Source: Gyromitra esculenta (Eukaryota; Ascomycota; Pezizomycetes; Pezizales; Discinaceae). From it: a stretch of 64,000 bases of DNA. A model generated the notes under the pieces. That model did no database searches and had not been told where the DNA came from. It saw nothing but the letters and a program-made list of their open reading frames with translations. The position numbers and the translations under genes are program-made. Shown here piece by piece: positions 1 to 12,213 of this stretch; position 1 is the stretch's first letter, and each line of letters starts with the position of its first letter. The stretch is from assembly GCA_038503075.1 (NCBI GenBank), contig JBCAML010000004.1, positions 2,315,149-2,379,148 on the forward strand, given 5' to 3'.

Positions 1-1021
1 CGGAAGCTCTCGGTCGCCTCGAGTTCCCGCACCGCCGCGATCCCGCGCTGCGCGTCGTCCGGCGCTGAGTCCAGCCACTCGTTGAACAGCGACATGGCCT
101 TCACGTCGCAGCCCGGCAGCAGCCCCACCTCCGCCCCGCTGCGCAGCAAATACGGGTACGCCTGCAGCACGGCGATGAACGTCGAGTACGCGCGAACACC
201 GACCCCTTCCTCCGCACCTAGCCCGCGCGAGAGCCGCACCGTGCGCAGCTCCGCGATGAACCGGGCGTTGGGGGATATCGCGGGTGTGCGTCGGCAGCAG
301 GAGTACCATACCTACACATACACACGCACACGCACACACATTAACTCACCCCCCCCTCAACTCCTCAACCCTCACCACAACACACACACACACACACACA
401 CACACGATGGGGGGGGACGCTTACCTTCTGCTGAACCCACTCCGGCATGTCGCGCGCACGTACTAGCAGTCCCGCTTCGTACTCGGGCGTCGTGGGCCGC
501 GGCGGCGCCCGTGTCCGGTGCGATCTACTCAGCTGGAGCAGCGTCCCCCCGCCGCGGTTGTAGCGGTTCGGCGAGCTCGCGGCGTCGCGGCGCACTCGCT
601 CCATTATCTCGCGGCGCAAACGCTCGTCTGCGGCGGCCTTCTCGGCGCGCGGGGAGGCGCGCGGCGAGATGCGGGTTATGGTCGCGGTGTAGACGGTGAA
701 GGCGGACATGTGCAGGAGGGTGCTGGCGGAGAGGGAGTCGGTGAACCATTGCAGCTTTACGACGCGGATGGCGGGGGCGGTGGAGGTGGAGGTGGAGGTG
801 GTGGAGGGGGGGAGGGGGACGGTTTTGATGCCGCGGCAGCGGAGCTCGTAGGCGCTGCGCTTTGCGGTGCTGATGTCGCCGAGGAAGAGCGTGGCTGTCG
901 AGAGGGATGTGAGCGGACAGTTGCAGGCGCGGAGCTGGGTGGTTAGGGTCTGGTGTTGGTGGGGAGTTAGGTGGGTTGGGAGGAGGTAGGTGGGGGGGAG
1001 GTGGGAGAGGTCGAGGGGCAT
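1..1021 (-). CDS. POL4: DNA polymerase X family (Pol4/lambda-mu type), 5' part, truncated at window edge
   Basis: Repair polymerase that fills short gaps, in fungi mainly during non-homologous end joining and base excision repair (family knowledge). Exons read on the minus strand are 1021-425 and 311-1 (runs off the window), with an intron at 312-424 (GTAAGC...TAG, 113 bp, phase 0). I chose the ATG at 1021 because the protein then begins MPLDLSHLPPTYLLPTHLTP, as fungal Pol4 proteins do; the open frame continues upstream only into proline-rich low complexity. Residues ~1-110 form a BRCT-like domain (VVKLQWFTDSL at its end). Across the splice comes VWYSCCRRTP, then the helix-hairpin-helix 8-kDa-like domain with RAYSTFIAVLQAYPY and LLPGCDVKAMSLFNEWLDS. 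The palm and thumb catalytic domain lies outside the window. It diverges from PDS5 across about 2.1 kb. The family call is firm; which X-family member it is (lambda or mu) cannot be told here. Confidence 0.86.
380..405. repeat. (CA)n microsatellite inside the Pol4 intron
   Basis: About 13 uninterrupted AC units lie near the donor side of the polymerase intron (312-424). A second, interrupted CA-rich run at about 316-340 flanks it, so most of the intron is simple sequence. Length is likely to vary between strains. Confidence 0.9.
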
Positions 1022-1869
1022 GTTTGGTGTTGGGGGCATGTGGGGGTATGAAGGGGTATGAAGGGGGAGGATGAGAGGGGAAGAAGAGGGTGGGAGGGGA
1101 AGAAGAGGGTGGGAGGGGAAGAAGAGGGCGGGAGGGGGAGGGGACATGGAGACATAGAGATATAGCAATATCAACAGAGGCTTGATATCGAACCACGACA
1201 GCCATATGTCAGCCCAAACGACGTCACCAAGTGGCACGGACCACGATAGGCATCCATTGAAGCATAGGCCGCTTTACTGTTTTTTTTCCCAGCTCCCTGT
1301 GTGCACAGAAATACGATATGCAAGGTCCAGAGCGGCGGGGAGAGGGAGCGGGGCGGGCCGCGAGATGCAGCAGCCAGCCAGTCAGGATGCCAATGATGCA
1401 GCTGTCGGGTTTGGTTGGCTAGATGGGGGCCCAAACAAGCCTTTGCGGAGCGATATATACGCGACCTTGGCGCATCATCAGCAATCATTCGACTCGTTTT
1501 TATGTTTGTTTTTATTATGTTTGTTTTTACGTTTGCTGGAGGGGAGCAGGAGGGGGGCTGTACGGCACAGGGGAGGGGATAGCTAACAGTCAACGCAGCA
1601 TGCAGTCTGTGGCTGTGGCCATGGCTCGCCAAGACCCTCCCACGCATGACGGAAGACCCGGTGAGGGCGGGGTTTTGATCGTGAGTGCCCATAGTGTTCT
1701 CTCTGCTTCTCTGCTTTCTTTTTTCTAGGGCTACATGGAGTTACTGTGCTGTGTGTACAGTATGTAGGCATTGCACCTCTGCTGGGGGCCCCGCGGAGCC
1801 TTTGTCGGCTGTGGACGGGATCCCAAACCGAGGCTGTCCGGGGACGTGGTGGGGGCTGTTCCATACACC

Positions 1870-1918
1870 GTAGACTGTAGACTGTAGACTGTAGACTGTA
1901 GACTGTAGACTGTAGACC
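1870..1918. repeat. Tandem repeat, 7 units of GTAGACT
   Basis: Seven head-to-tail copies of a 7-bp unit (last copy GTAGACC). A 7-bp period does not suit coding sequence; this is a minisatellite in the POL4-PDS5 intergenic region. Confidence 0.95.
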
Positions 1919-2150
1919 GTACGCCGTACATCGTGCTGGACAGTCTTATCGACAGGGCTAGTCTATCGTTGGGCTGTGGGTTTACTGTAGGCAGGGAGAG
2001 TGGGATTGGGTGGTCTTAAGGGATGGTTTATGATATGTGGTTAACTAGCTGTGGTACCGCATTCGGGGGGTTCCAGGCTTGTATTGGGAGCAGGTTGATT
2101 GTAGTCTGTCTGCTTGGCTGATGCTTTCTACCTCTTCAACACTGCAATCT

Positions 2151-2200
2151 GGGATTGGAATTGGAATTGGGATTGGAATAGCAGCAGCAGCAGCAGCAGC
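2151..2200. repeat. Compound microsatellite (GGRATT)n then (GCA)n
   Basis: Runs of GGAATT/GGGATT units (2151-2178) are followed by about 6.5 GCA units (2181-2200). Open frames here give poly-Ala, poly-Ser or Asn-Trp repeats and have no support as genes. Confidence 0.9.
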
Positions 2201-3121
2201 TATAGTTTCCTACAATTACAGGCAGACCATCTTGCTTGGAGCTGCTGCTCTCCTTCTCCAATTGCCCAGCACGCCGGGCATCCTGTTCACATGTACCAGC
2301 AGACAAACAGGACCCCCAAAGCTGCCCATCTGTGTCTGCTGCCCCCCGCAAAGGATGAGATGTACCCACAACTGCCGCACTGCCACCGGATATCTCAGTG
2401 GAGACAAAACACCAACCAGCCCAGCCAAGCCCAAGCACCGGCCAACTGCTCCACTATCAGGCCCCCCATCCTAAACACCTTCACAGCCTCTCACTCGAGC
2501 AAAGAGCCCCATGCTCACCCACGCCCACGCCCACCCAATAACACCATCCGCCCGTGATTGCTCTGCGCTGGAATCCCCGCAAAAAGGAAAGGGAATGGGG
2601 TGCATTGGCGTCCACGTTGTCGATGTTGTCGGCCAGCTGTGCGGGAATCTAGATCGGGGCTTGGCGGAGTTAGCGAAGACACGTTAAGGAGTTGATAGTT
2701 GCACGATTACTAATCGGGTACGGTGCTGGGACGATTGGGGTGCGATAGAGGGAGGGAGAGGGACGGGGGAGAGGGGAAGGGAGGGAGGGAGAGAATATAT
2801 CGATTTAATCAGGCCCGCCCATTGGGCTGGCGGTGTTTTGTTTCGTCTCGGTGAGTTTGCTCGCTTGTGTTCTTTATCCCCCCGGCCACCCCTAACCCTC
2901 GCCTCACCTCGCTCTCCCGTCCGCCGTGTGGTCGACACCCCCCCGACTCCCATCACCTCCTTCTCCACCACCCGCCACCCACCTCCACCTCCTCCTCCAC
3001 CACACTCCACCATCTCCACCCCCCTCACACGCGCTCACCATCCCCCCTATCGCTCTCCCCCATCCCCCCCTCAATCGCCATCAAGTCGCGTCTCCCGCCA
3101 TCCCCCCCTCACACCCACGCG

Positions 3122-6100
3122 ATGGGCCGGTCCTCCCGCCCTCCCCTCGAGGACGACGACGACGAGCAGCACCCGTCCAACGTGCTCCAATTCTCCGACC
3201 CCCTCTCATGGAAAGCCGGCAAGCCCATCCCCATCGGCACCCTCATCACCCGTCTGAAGGCCCTTTCGAAAGAGCTCATCGCGCTCGAGCAGGAGGCTGT
3301 TGACCGCGACAGCTTGGCTACCCCGGCCAGGGAGCTCGTCGCTGTCGGTTTACTCCAGCACAAGGATAGTGGTGTGAAGGCCTATGCGGCGTGCTGTCTC
3401 GCGGATATGCTCAGGCTGCATGCGCCGGATGCGCCGTATACTGCTGTTCAACTGAAAGTTTGTTTTTATTTTTATTTTTATTTTGCAATGTGTTTCGGGG
3501 AGGGGGTGTGATGTTTTTTTTGCGGGGGGAGGAGGGAGTGTGGTGGTTGTACGCGATTTCGTGGTTTTTTTTTCTTCCAACGCGAGAGAGAGGGGATGGG
3601 TTTTTATTTTTATTTTTTCGCGCGCTAACTTCTACGTGTTCTCTTTTTTTGAAATACAGGATATATTTGAGCTGTTTGTACGGCAGCTGAAGGGCCTCGC
3701 CGATGCTGAAAATCCCTACTATCAGCAATACCTCTACCTCCTCGAATCCCTCGCCTCCGTCAAGTCTGTCGTTCTCATCTCCGACATCCCCAATGGCGAG
3801 GACATCACCCTCAAGATATTTACACACTTTTTCGATCTCGCGAAGCCGGACGGTCCGAAGAATGTCGAGTACCAGATGACCGATATCCTCATCCAGCTCA
3901 TCGAGGAGTGCAATTCGCTCCCGGGTGAAGTGGTTGATATTATTGTCGCCCAGTTCTTCCGCGCGAACCCGACAGCCCTGCAGAATATCGCGGGGAAGAA
4001 GGCGAAGCCGGGCGCTGCAGATGGGAAAGACAAAGGCGCGGGGGTCAAGGGGAAGGAGGAAGGAGGCCAGATGAAGCTGATTGGCACCCTGCCGCCCCCG
4101 GCCTACAATATGGCGAAAATCATCTGCAACAGCTGTGTGGATAAGATGGCGCGGCAGATTTGCCAGTATTTTTCTGAAGTCATCTTGGACGCTTCCCCGT
4201 CGACTAGAGGTCGCAAGGGACGTCACTCCTCAATGTCGCCAGACTCGGACTCGGACGATCCGGACGCTGCCGGTCTCCATGAACCCTCCCACGAGGATCT
4301 GCAGGAACTGCATAAAGCCCATCTCCTCGTCAAGGAGCTGTGGAAGGCCTGTCCGGCGGTCCTCCAGAACGTGATTCCCCAGCTCGAACAAGAGCTCCTC
4401 GCCGAAAACGCCGACCTCCGCGTCCTCTCCTCGGAAACAATCGGCGACATGGCCCTCACAGGCAACTTTGGCTCCTCCGCCCCCGCGACCTGGAAGGCCT
4501 GGATCGGCCGCGCAAACGACAAGTCCAGCACAGTGCGCGCCAAATGGGTCGAGGCCGCAGTCCGTATCGTCCGCGAACGAAACGACTATATGGCAGTCCA
4601 GCTTGTCGATCTCATCGCGGGAAAACTCAACGACCTCGACGACCGCGTTCGTCTCTCTGCCTGCGTCTCTCTTGGCGAACTCGACTACTCTTCCATCACC
4701 ACGAAACTCGGCGCCGATGCCTCCCCATTCAACACCTACGACCCCGGCCTGGCTTCCGGTGCCCCCCCACCCCCGCAGTCGCACAGCCGCAAGGGTAAGT
4801 CGGCGGATAAAGACGACGACACGCGCAACTGGGGGAAGAAAGTATTGCATAACCTCGGTGAGCGGGTGCGGGACAAAAAATTCTCGGTGCGCTGGGAAGG
4901 CATGTTTTGTCTGGCGCGCATGTGGAATATGGCGTATGCCGATATTGCGGCGGGTAATGACGTTGTTGCTGCGCAGCTAGGTTGGATCCCGAGCAAGATT
5001 TTGGATACGTTCTATATCAATGATGCGGAGGTGAATGTGCTGCTCGACCATGTCCTGTTTGGTGTGTTGCTGCCAGTGAATTATCCGCCCATTGAAAAGG
5101 AGAAAACGGCGGCCGCGGTAGGGGAGAAACAGGTTAATGGTAAAGGAAAGGAAAACGGAAAGGGAAAGGAGAAGGAGAGCACCCTGGAGAAGGAACGCGA
5201 GAGGGAGATTAGTGAGGGAGATAAGATTAGGGTGCAGAGACTCTTAGTCCTCGTTAAAGGTCTTGATCAAAAGGCCAAGAAGGCCCTGTTTGCGGTCCCG
5301 CTGAGACAGATTAGTTATGCGAAGGTTATGGATGTCTTTTTGAAGAGCTGTGAGGATTATAATGTGAGCCCTAACCCTGGTTGCTTGGGATTGGTTGAGA
5401 GGGGAGCGATTGCTAATTCATGATTCTGCGCGTAGGGTGGTGTGATCGACGATGGTGTTGACGAAGAGGGTGTTAAACACGCTCTTAACAAATTCATTGA
5501 ATGGCTTTCTCAGAAGCTCCCCGATAGTCCCAAGGCGAAGGAGAATCTGATGAAATTCGCAAAGTTGCATGATCGTCGTTGCTACCAGCTTATCCGCTTC
5601 TGTTTCTCCCCCGATAGCGACTACCGCACTGTCGTCAAAGCGCTGAAGGAGATCAAGAAGCGTATTTCTGAAGCACCCGGGACTGCGCCGACGATAATGG
5701 AGACGCTGACCCCACTGCTGTATCGTGTGTCGCAGCTTATCTACAACAAGAGCCACGTCCCCCACATCGTCGAGTTCTCGCGCACCGATGAAGCAGCGCT
5801 GGGCGGCGTCGCGCACGAGGTGTTGAAGGAGATGAGTTCGAGTAATCCGGCGGTGTTCAAAGCGAACGTTAAAGCACTATCAGATCTGCTGCAAGAACAG
5901 TCTTCAAGTACCCGCCACGGAGCAGCGGACTCGGGCGCAGTCGACACGTTGAAGGCGTGTGCTGGATTTGCGAAATCGTACCCCAAGGATATGCCGCAGG
6001 AGCGGAAACTCTTACAGGCGCTCGTCTCATTCGCACTAACTGGCAAGCCGCCGGCGGCCGCGAAACACGCCGTCACCATCTTGATCTCGGCTGCTAATCG

Positions 6101-8480
6101 GAAGGATATGTATGCAGCGGACCTGATCAAGCGCTGCGTCAAGGACTTTAAATTCGGGGACGAACACTTCCTAGCGAAGCTCGCGTGTCTTGCGCAGTTG
6201 GTCCTTATGGCGCCGGACCAGTGCGAAGAGGAGGTAGACGCGATTATGGATATTGCACGCGACGTCCTGATGAAAGTACGGAATCCCGTCTCCGAGGCAG
6301 AGCGTAAAGACGAAAAGGGCTGGGTCGACGATGACGTGCTGGACGACGAATGTAAAGCGAAGCTCCTCGCGCTCCGCATCCTGGTGAACCGACTACGCGC
6401 CCACACCGATGCCGAGAGCGTGAAGAATATTGCGGCGGCAGTAATGCAATTGCTTATCAAGACTATTGCCACGGAGGGGGACCTGAGCAAGAATAACGAC
6501 ACCCCGCGCGCTCATCAGAGTCGGTTACGACTCGCGGCGGCTCGCTTGCTGCTGAAGTTGGCCAGCTATAAGGTTTACGACGAATTGATTACTCCCGTGG
6601 ATTTTAACCGTCTTGCGTGTGTGGCGCAGGACCACTGTACAGAGGTGCGACAGGGCTTTATCGATAAGGTTAAGAAATACCTTGCGTCGAACCGCCTCAC
6701 ACCCAGGTTCTACACGGTTATCTTCCTGATGGCGTATGAGCCGAATACCGAGATGCGGGAGGCTGCGGTTACGTGGATTAAGGCTCGTGCGGCGAGCATA
6801 AGGAAGGCGGCACCAGGTGCAGGGGGCACTGTTATGGAGCAGATGTTCAGTCGTCTCTTGAGCCTGTTGGCGCATCATCCGGATTTTAAAACGAAGGTGG
6901 AGGATCTTGCGGACTTTGCAAAGTAAGTTGAGCACCTTGGCTTTTTTGCTTTTTGCGTGTTTTCTCCCCAAAAGAAAGAAAGAAAAAAAAAAAGATGGAT
7001 GTTTCCGGTGAGGGACAAGGAAGCGTTTTTATTGTTTTTTTTAAATTGTTCTTTTACTCGAGCCAAAAACTACGGAAACTCCTCTCTACTTCATTGTCGC
7101 TGGACTTTGGGGGACGGGGGGTGATATCTACTTTTAGGGGGGAACAGTGGCAGACGGAGCTGATTATAAGTGTGCGCGCCTGGTTCTGTAGGTACATACT
7201 TTTCTACCTTACGGCGGTCGCAAACGAAGAGAACCTTTCTTTGGTCTACCATGTCGCGCAGCGGGTCAAGCAATTTCGGGATAAACTGTCTCTTGAGAAC
7301 AGTGACGTAATTGTCCTCCTTCCTTCTACTTGCAGATGCGGGATTGCTGACAAATGTGGACGCTGCGTAGAATATCTACTATCTCTCCGAGCTCGCGCAG
7401 GCTGTTATCCGCCGCTACGCTGAATACCACCACTGGGCCATCCAGACCTGGCCCGGCAAGATCCGCCTCCCTGCTGGCCTGTTCGCGCCTATGGAGTCCG
7501 CTGAAGACTCCTTGAAGGTGTCACGTAAGACCTACCTCCCTGAACAAATCGAAGTGCGGCTCGACTCCATCATCAAGCCGAGGGGCGGCCGGCAAGGTAA
7601 GAAGCGGAAGTCGGATCCGTCAGCAGGCAGCCGTGTCGCTACTCCGGCAAGGAAGAAGTATAAAGCTGCTGGCGCAACACCGGGGACGGCTAAGTCGGGA
7701 TCACCGACTACTCCTGCGACGGAGAAGCGGAAGCCTGGGAGGCCGCCGAAGAATCCGAAGACGGTGGAGAGGAAGAAGACGGAGAGCACGGCGGAGAGGA
7801 GACGCAGCGGAAGGGCTACCACGAAGGTTAAGTATGTGGAGAGCGATGACGAGGAGGTATATGCGGCCGACGACAGCGATGATCACGACGATCACGATGT
7901 GGAAATGGAGGACGTAAGTGGGGATGAAGAAGCGGCGGCAGAGGAGGCGAGGGAGAAGGGTAGCGTGAGGAGACCAGGGAGACCAGGAAGGAAGGCGAAA
8001 GTAGCGGAGAAGGAGGGCTCGGCAACCCCGACTCCGGAGTCTCCAACCCCGGGGCGGAAGGAGATGGAATCGACTGAGACACTAGAAGAGGAAGAGGAAA
8101 AGGAAAAGGAAAAGGAAAAAGAGGAGGATGAGCCGGAGAAGGAAGCTTCCGAGCCTGAGCCTGAGGAGGAGGAGGCGGAGGCGGAGAAAGAACCGGAAAA
8201 GCCTGCGTCCCCCCTCCCTGTAGTAACGCCCATGAAGAGAGGCCGCGGAAGACCAAAAAGACAAGCGCAGCCGGAGCCTACAGCTGAAATTCCAGTAGTG
8301 ACAAAAGCTAAGGAGAAGACACCGGAGAAGAAACCAACGAGGGGAACCCGTAGGACGAGAGCTACAACTGGCGTCAACGGGAGTGCTACGAACGGGAACA
8401 CGAAAAATAAGACGGTTACAACTAGAGACGATGATAGTTCGGAATTGTCGGAACCGCCGAGCGATATCGAGGTTTCATAG
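3122..8480 (+). CDS. PDS5: Sister chromatid cohesion protein Pds5 (BimD/Spo76 family)
   Basis: Cohesin-associated HEAT-repeat regulator that controls loading, release and maintenance of cohesin in the nucleus (family knowledge). Exons: 3122-3457, 3660-5363, 5436-6922, 7192-7306, 7371-8480; introns of 202, 72, 269 and 64 bp. The sum is 4,752 nt, or 1,583 residues, close to the ~1,500 usual for filamentous-fungal Pds5. Recognisable blocks are LQFSDPLSWKAGKPIPIGTL at the N-terminus, EDYN/GGVIDDG across intron 2, FAK/YILFYLTAVANEENLSL across intron 3, and NSD/NIYYLSELAQAV then TWPGKIRLPAGLFAP across intron 4. Residues ~1-1240 are helical repeats; two charged inserts (around plus-strand 4010-4070 and 5095-5215) are Lys/Glu-rich. 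The last ~330 residues are disordered, with a KKRK nuclear-localisation-like patch and three AT-hook cores (KPGRPPK, RRPGRPGRK, RGRGRPKR). The ATG at 3122 is the first that keeps the conserved N-terminus. The acceptor at 7370/7371 is fixed by reading frame. Confidence 0.95.
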
Positions 8481-10171
8481 TTTGTGTTAAATGTGGTGAT
8501 TGGCAAAGATCTGGTTGGAGGGGAAAGAAGAAAGAAGAAAAAAATATTTAACTGATGGAGGGGAGTTTTTTTTTATGAGGATTGCAGGATTTATTTTTAT
8601 TTATTTTTTTTCCCCTTCACTTTTTTTTTTTTGTTAACCAAAGAGCGCGTCTCGTGTATGGTTTTCTTTTTTCTTTTTTCTTTTCTTTTCTATGTTCGTG
8701 TATGGGGGGCCCCCTTATGTTTGGTTGTCTTTTTTTTTTTTTTGTTTGTTGTTGTTCCGTAATTCATAACACCCCCGTAGTATAAAATATATTATACCGG
8801 CGGCCATATAAGTTCACGCAGTACGTACGGCAAAGGTTGGGTGGGTTGGGTTGGGTGGGTGGATGGTTGTGGATTCTCTTTTGCACGTCTTGAGCAGTAT
8901 TTTTTTCCCTTCCTCTTTCTTCTTTCTTCTTTCCTCTTTCCTCTTTCGTTTTTTCTTTCTTTCCTTCCTTTCCTTTTCTTTCTAGCTGTAAGTTAAAGCG
9001 ATGGCGTTTTTTTATTTTTATTTATCTATCGACTTGTGTTTTATCTTTCCATTGTTTTTTTTCCTCCATCTTCTGGTACTTTTATCTTCCTTACGTACGT
9101 GCTCAAAGTTTTTCTATCGGCTGGTATTTGATTGATGTCTTCCTTACCTAGGGATGGATGGATGGATGGACGGATGGACGGAGTGGGGGAGTGGAGTGCG
9201 GAGGGGAGGAAGCTGTGTAATGTACGCTGGCGAGTATTTTATTAACGGGGGGGGGGACAAGGGTTAGCTGCGGGACCTACTATACTCTACTAGAACTCCC
9301 ACTCGGGTTTTTTTCATGTTCGGCTTGAAAAGAGTTGGAATGGGAATGATATCGATAGTATTAAATTTTTAGTTATTTGATCCCTAACCCTACCTAGTTA
9401 TCTCGTCGAGTGATTCTCAGTGATTGGTGGTCGGGCATTTCCGGTCCGGCAGGTGCGATGGCGGGTATGATAACTCGTCACTCGAGGGATTTATGGGAAT
9501 GGTACTGTACAGTTGCGTCCAACAAGTTCTTGCGGTTTTTGAGGTACCGATGCAATGAGGTGTCACGAACCCCAACTTGAACGAGGGATGAAAACATTTA
9601 CTAGTATTGCCATTGTCACTTAGTGCGGTGGTAGTACGTCTCTTATCACACCGATGTGATTTAACTTTAGTTGTGGGAGGTATACCTAGTGGAGCCGGGG
9701 GTGTTCTGTTGTATGGGTTCATGGCACCTCGTTACATCGGTACCTCAAAAACCGCAAGAACTTGTTGGACACAACTGTACATACATGTAGAATAAAATTG
9801 GAATTAAAAAAAACCAATTTATAGCTTCTCCCGATCACCCCCTCCCCGATATGACCGGCGAACAAATCCAGTCGGGGGTTAGATCTTACGTCTTACGAGA
9901 TACCTTACACTAAAATGTCTCATGCTCTGCATTTCCCCACAAAAAAAAAAAGCCATCGCGGCGATGAGCTTGGGGGGGAAGGGATTCGTGCACAGGTTTT
10001 TCTCAAGCCCATAACGTCAGACTCTTGGCAGCAACGTCTCGTCGGCTGTTCCTGCTGCTGCACGTAAACCCCGCACCTCGAAACACAAACACCCCACCTC
10101 TCTCAACCCTCTTCCCCCTCTACATCCCCATATTCCATCACCAATTCGTGCTTCACTCGTTCATCTCAATA
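8481..10171. other. Intergenic region after PDS5
   Basis: No gene seen. 8520-9070 is T- and pyrimidine-rich with long T runs, consistent with the PDS5 3' end region. A short (GGAT)n run lies at about 9151-9180. A TA-flanked inverted-repeat element occupies 9510-9777 (listed separately). 10040-10170 is C-rich leader sequence of the next gene. Confidence 0.65.
9510..9777. mobile_element. MITE-like element, 63-bp terminal inverted repeats, TA target duplication
   Basis: The arms at about 9510-9572 and 9715-9777 are inverted copies beginning CAGTTGYGTCCAACAAG. Both ends are flanked by TA (9508-9509 and 9778-9779). The arms differ at about five positions, all C/T-type transitions. The 268-bp length, lack of coding capacity, TA duplication and CAGT-type terminus suit a non-autonomous Tc1/mariner (pogo-like) element. 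The superfamily is inferred from ends and target site only. Confidence 0.8.
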
Positions 10172-11794
10172 ATGGCTGACGAAAACGCCCCTGCTGTTCC
10201 CGCTGCGACTCCTGCTGCCCCTCAAGAAGTTGGTGTGTACAACTCGTGGATTGCTCTTTGTTTATTTTTGCCTGGGAAACAAGGAATGCTAATGGTTTTT
10301 CTTTGGTTTGGGAAATTGTAGATTACTCCCTAAATAACCCGGATGTGCTCTCGAAATATAAGGATGCAGCGGCAATTTCGCATAAGGTTCTCGAGGCGGT
10401 CATCAAGTTGGCAGTTGACGGTGCAACGGTGTTGAGTCTGTGCGAGCAGGGTGATAAACTGTTGGATGAGGAGACTGCGAAGGTTTACAAGGGAAAGAAG
10501 ATCAGCAAGGGTATAGTTTTCATTGCAGCCTTCCCACTTGATTTATTACCGATGGCTTGGGTGTTGGGGGGGATTTTGTTGGGCTGCGGGGATTCGGGAG
10601 TCTGCAGCATTGTTTGCGCTCGTTTTACGACCGGGATTGATCTTTTTTTCACTACTGCTCGATATCCTGGGATTCGGACTGACAAGCTGCTTCGATTTCT
10701 GTAGGAATTGCGTTCCCCACAACTGTTTCTCCTAATGATATCCTCACGCCATATACTCCCCTTTCTACCGATGCTACCGAAGCCGCCATCACCATCCACG
10801 ACGGCGACGTCCTCAAGATCCAGTAAGTGCCGTTATGGCATGCACGATCCTTCCTAAGCCTTATTTCCTACCAATACTAACCCTTTTAGGCTCGGTGCAC
10901 ACATTGACGGCTTTCCAGCTATCATTTCTGAGACTATCGTCGTTGGCGAATCCAACAGCGACAAGAACGACCTCATCCTTGCGACACATTACTGCAATGA
11001 AGCTCTCCTCCGCTTGATGCTCCCCGCAGACGTGCACCCATCGAATACCCCTGAGAAACCATACAAAGTCCCCTCTTCATACGAAATTACTGAGACCCTA
11101 AAGAAGATCGCCGCTGCGTACGGCTGCACGCTCGTCGAGTCCACTACATCATTTGTGTTCGCGCGTAACGAGATTGAGGGGAAGAAACGCCTTGTTATCC
11201 TCCCAGGCGAGGGTATTCCTAAATCGGAAGGCGCTCCGGAGGTTGGAGAGGTCTGGGGTGTTGAGTTGTCGCTGAGTAAGGGTAGCGGGAAAGTCAAGGA
11301 GGTACCCGGAAAGAGAGCGACTCTGCACAGGAAGACAGACACGAAGCTCTCATTGAAGCGTGAAACTAGTAGGACGACTCTGAATGAGGTTCTTAAGAAG
11401 TTCGGAAGCTTCCCATTCGGACTGAGGCAGTTGGACGATGAGAGGACAGCAAAGATGGGAATTGTCGAGTGTGTGAGGAGTAATGTTATCAGGCAGTTTG
11501 AGGTTCTCGGTGATAAGGACGGCGCGATTACTTCAAGGCTGTTCACCACCATTGGTATGTTATCCGGCTGTTCTGTGATATGAATATGTGCTAACGCTAC
11601 TATGATTAGCCATCACCAAGGCTGGAATCACTAAGCTTGCCGGCCCCCCATCCCCAGATCTCGAGAAGGTTACTTCGGAGAAGAAGATTGAGGACGAGGC
11701 CATCCTAGCGCTGTTAGAAACTCCTCTGAGAACCGAGGCGAAGGGTGCGTCTAAGAAGAAGAAGAAGAAGAGTGCAAAGAAGGAAGAGGAATAA
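10172..11794 (+). CDS. CDB4: Cdb4/EBP1 (PA2G4)-type methionine-aminopeptidase-fold protein
   Basis: Homologue of fission-yeast curved-DNA-binding protein Cdb4 and animal EBP1/PA2G4: a type-II methionine-aminopeptidase fold without peptidase activity, linked to ribosomes, rRNA processing and nucleic-acid binding (family knowledge). Exons: 10172-10232, 10322-10510, 10705-10822, 10890-11554, 11610-11794; introns of 89, 194, 67 and 55 bp; 405 residues. Seen: an Ala/Pro-rich start, DYSLNNPDVLSKYKDAA, GKKISKGIAFPTTVSPND, VLKIQLGAHIDGFPAIIS, then SSYEITETLKKIAAAYGC. The C-terminus ends in a poly-lysine run (KKKKKKSAKKEEE), as in EBP1 where it binds RNA and directs nucleolar location. Splice phases all close in frame. 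Isolated stretches of intron read as open frames but give no conserved residues. Confidence 0.93.
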
Positions 11795-12213
11795 ATTTAA
11801 TGTTTTTTCTTCGGTTCTTGTTCCCATTTTTTTTCAACCTGTCCATTTTACTCTTCGTACTCTTTGCTCCCGGCTTTTTGTCTCAGGGATAGCAGTTGAG
11901 TCATGTGTGGGAATTTAAAAGGATTGGCTTGTGGCACTGGTAGTTGCTCGGGAAAACAAGACCAAATCTCGGATACATTTTTGTGGCTGAACTGTGATTT
12001 TGTGGTTAGTGGGTTCCGTGCCTTTTTTATGTGACGGTTATATGAATTCCTTACGGAGCGTGAAGTTCAAACATTTTATGCTTGGGGTTGCTGGCCGAGT
12101 AACCCTCGATAACACGTGACTTCGAGATCATCAACTGTCACTCGCTGTGGCGTCTGCTCTGGGCTTGTTCAAATAGCAGGTGCGAGAGGGATCGATTACT
12201 TGATTCATTAAAG

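Larger units (their letters stand above)
1022..3121. other. Divergent intergenic region between POL4 and PDS5
   Basis: No convincing gene. Near 1022-1150 the plus strand is purine-rich (GGGAGGGGAAGAAGAGGGT repeats), which is the leader side of POL4. Simple repeats at 1870-1918 and 2151-2200 are listed separately. The stretch 2880-3120 is extremely C/T-rich on the plus strand, like the pyrimidine-rich leaders of fungal genes, and runs up to the PDS5 start. Open frames here are low-complexity shadows. Confidence 0.7.

Noticed and set aside
365..1237. Long minus-strand frame starting at 1237 as the polymerase start
   Set aside because: Residues before the ATG at 1021 are proline-rich low complexity, and fungal Pol4 begins at MPLDL-like sequence. 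The 3' end of that frame also reads through the intron.
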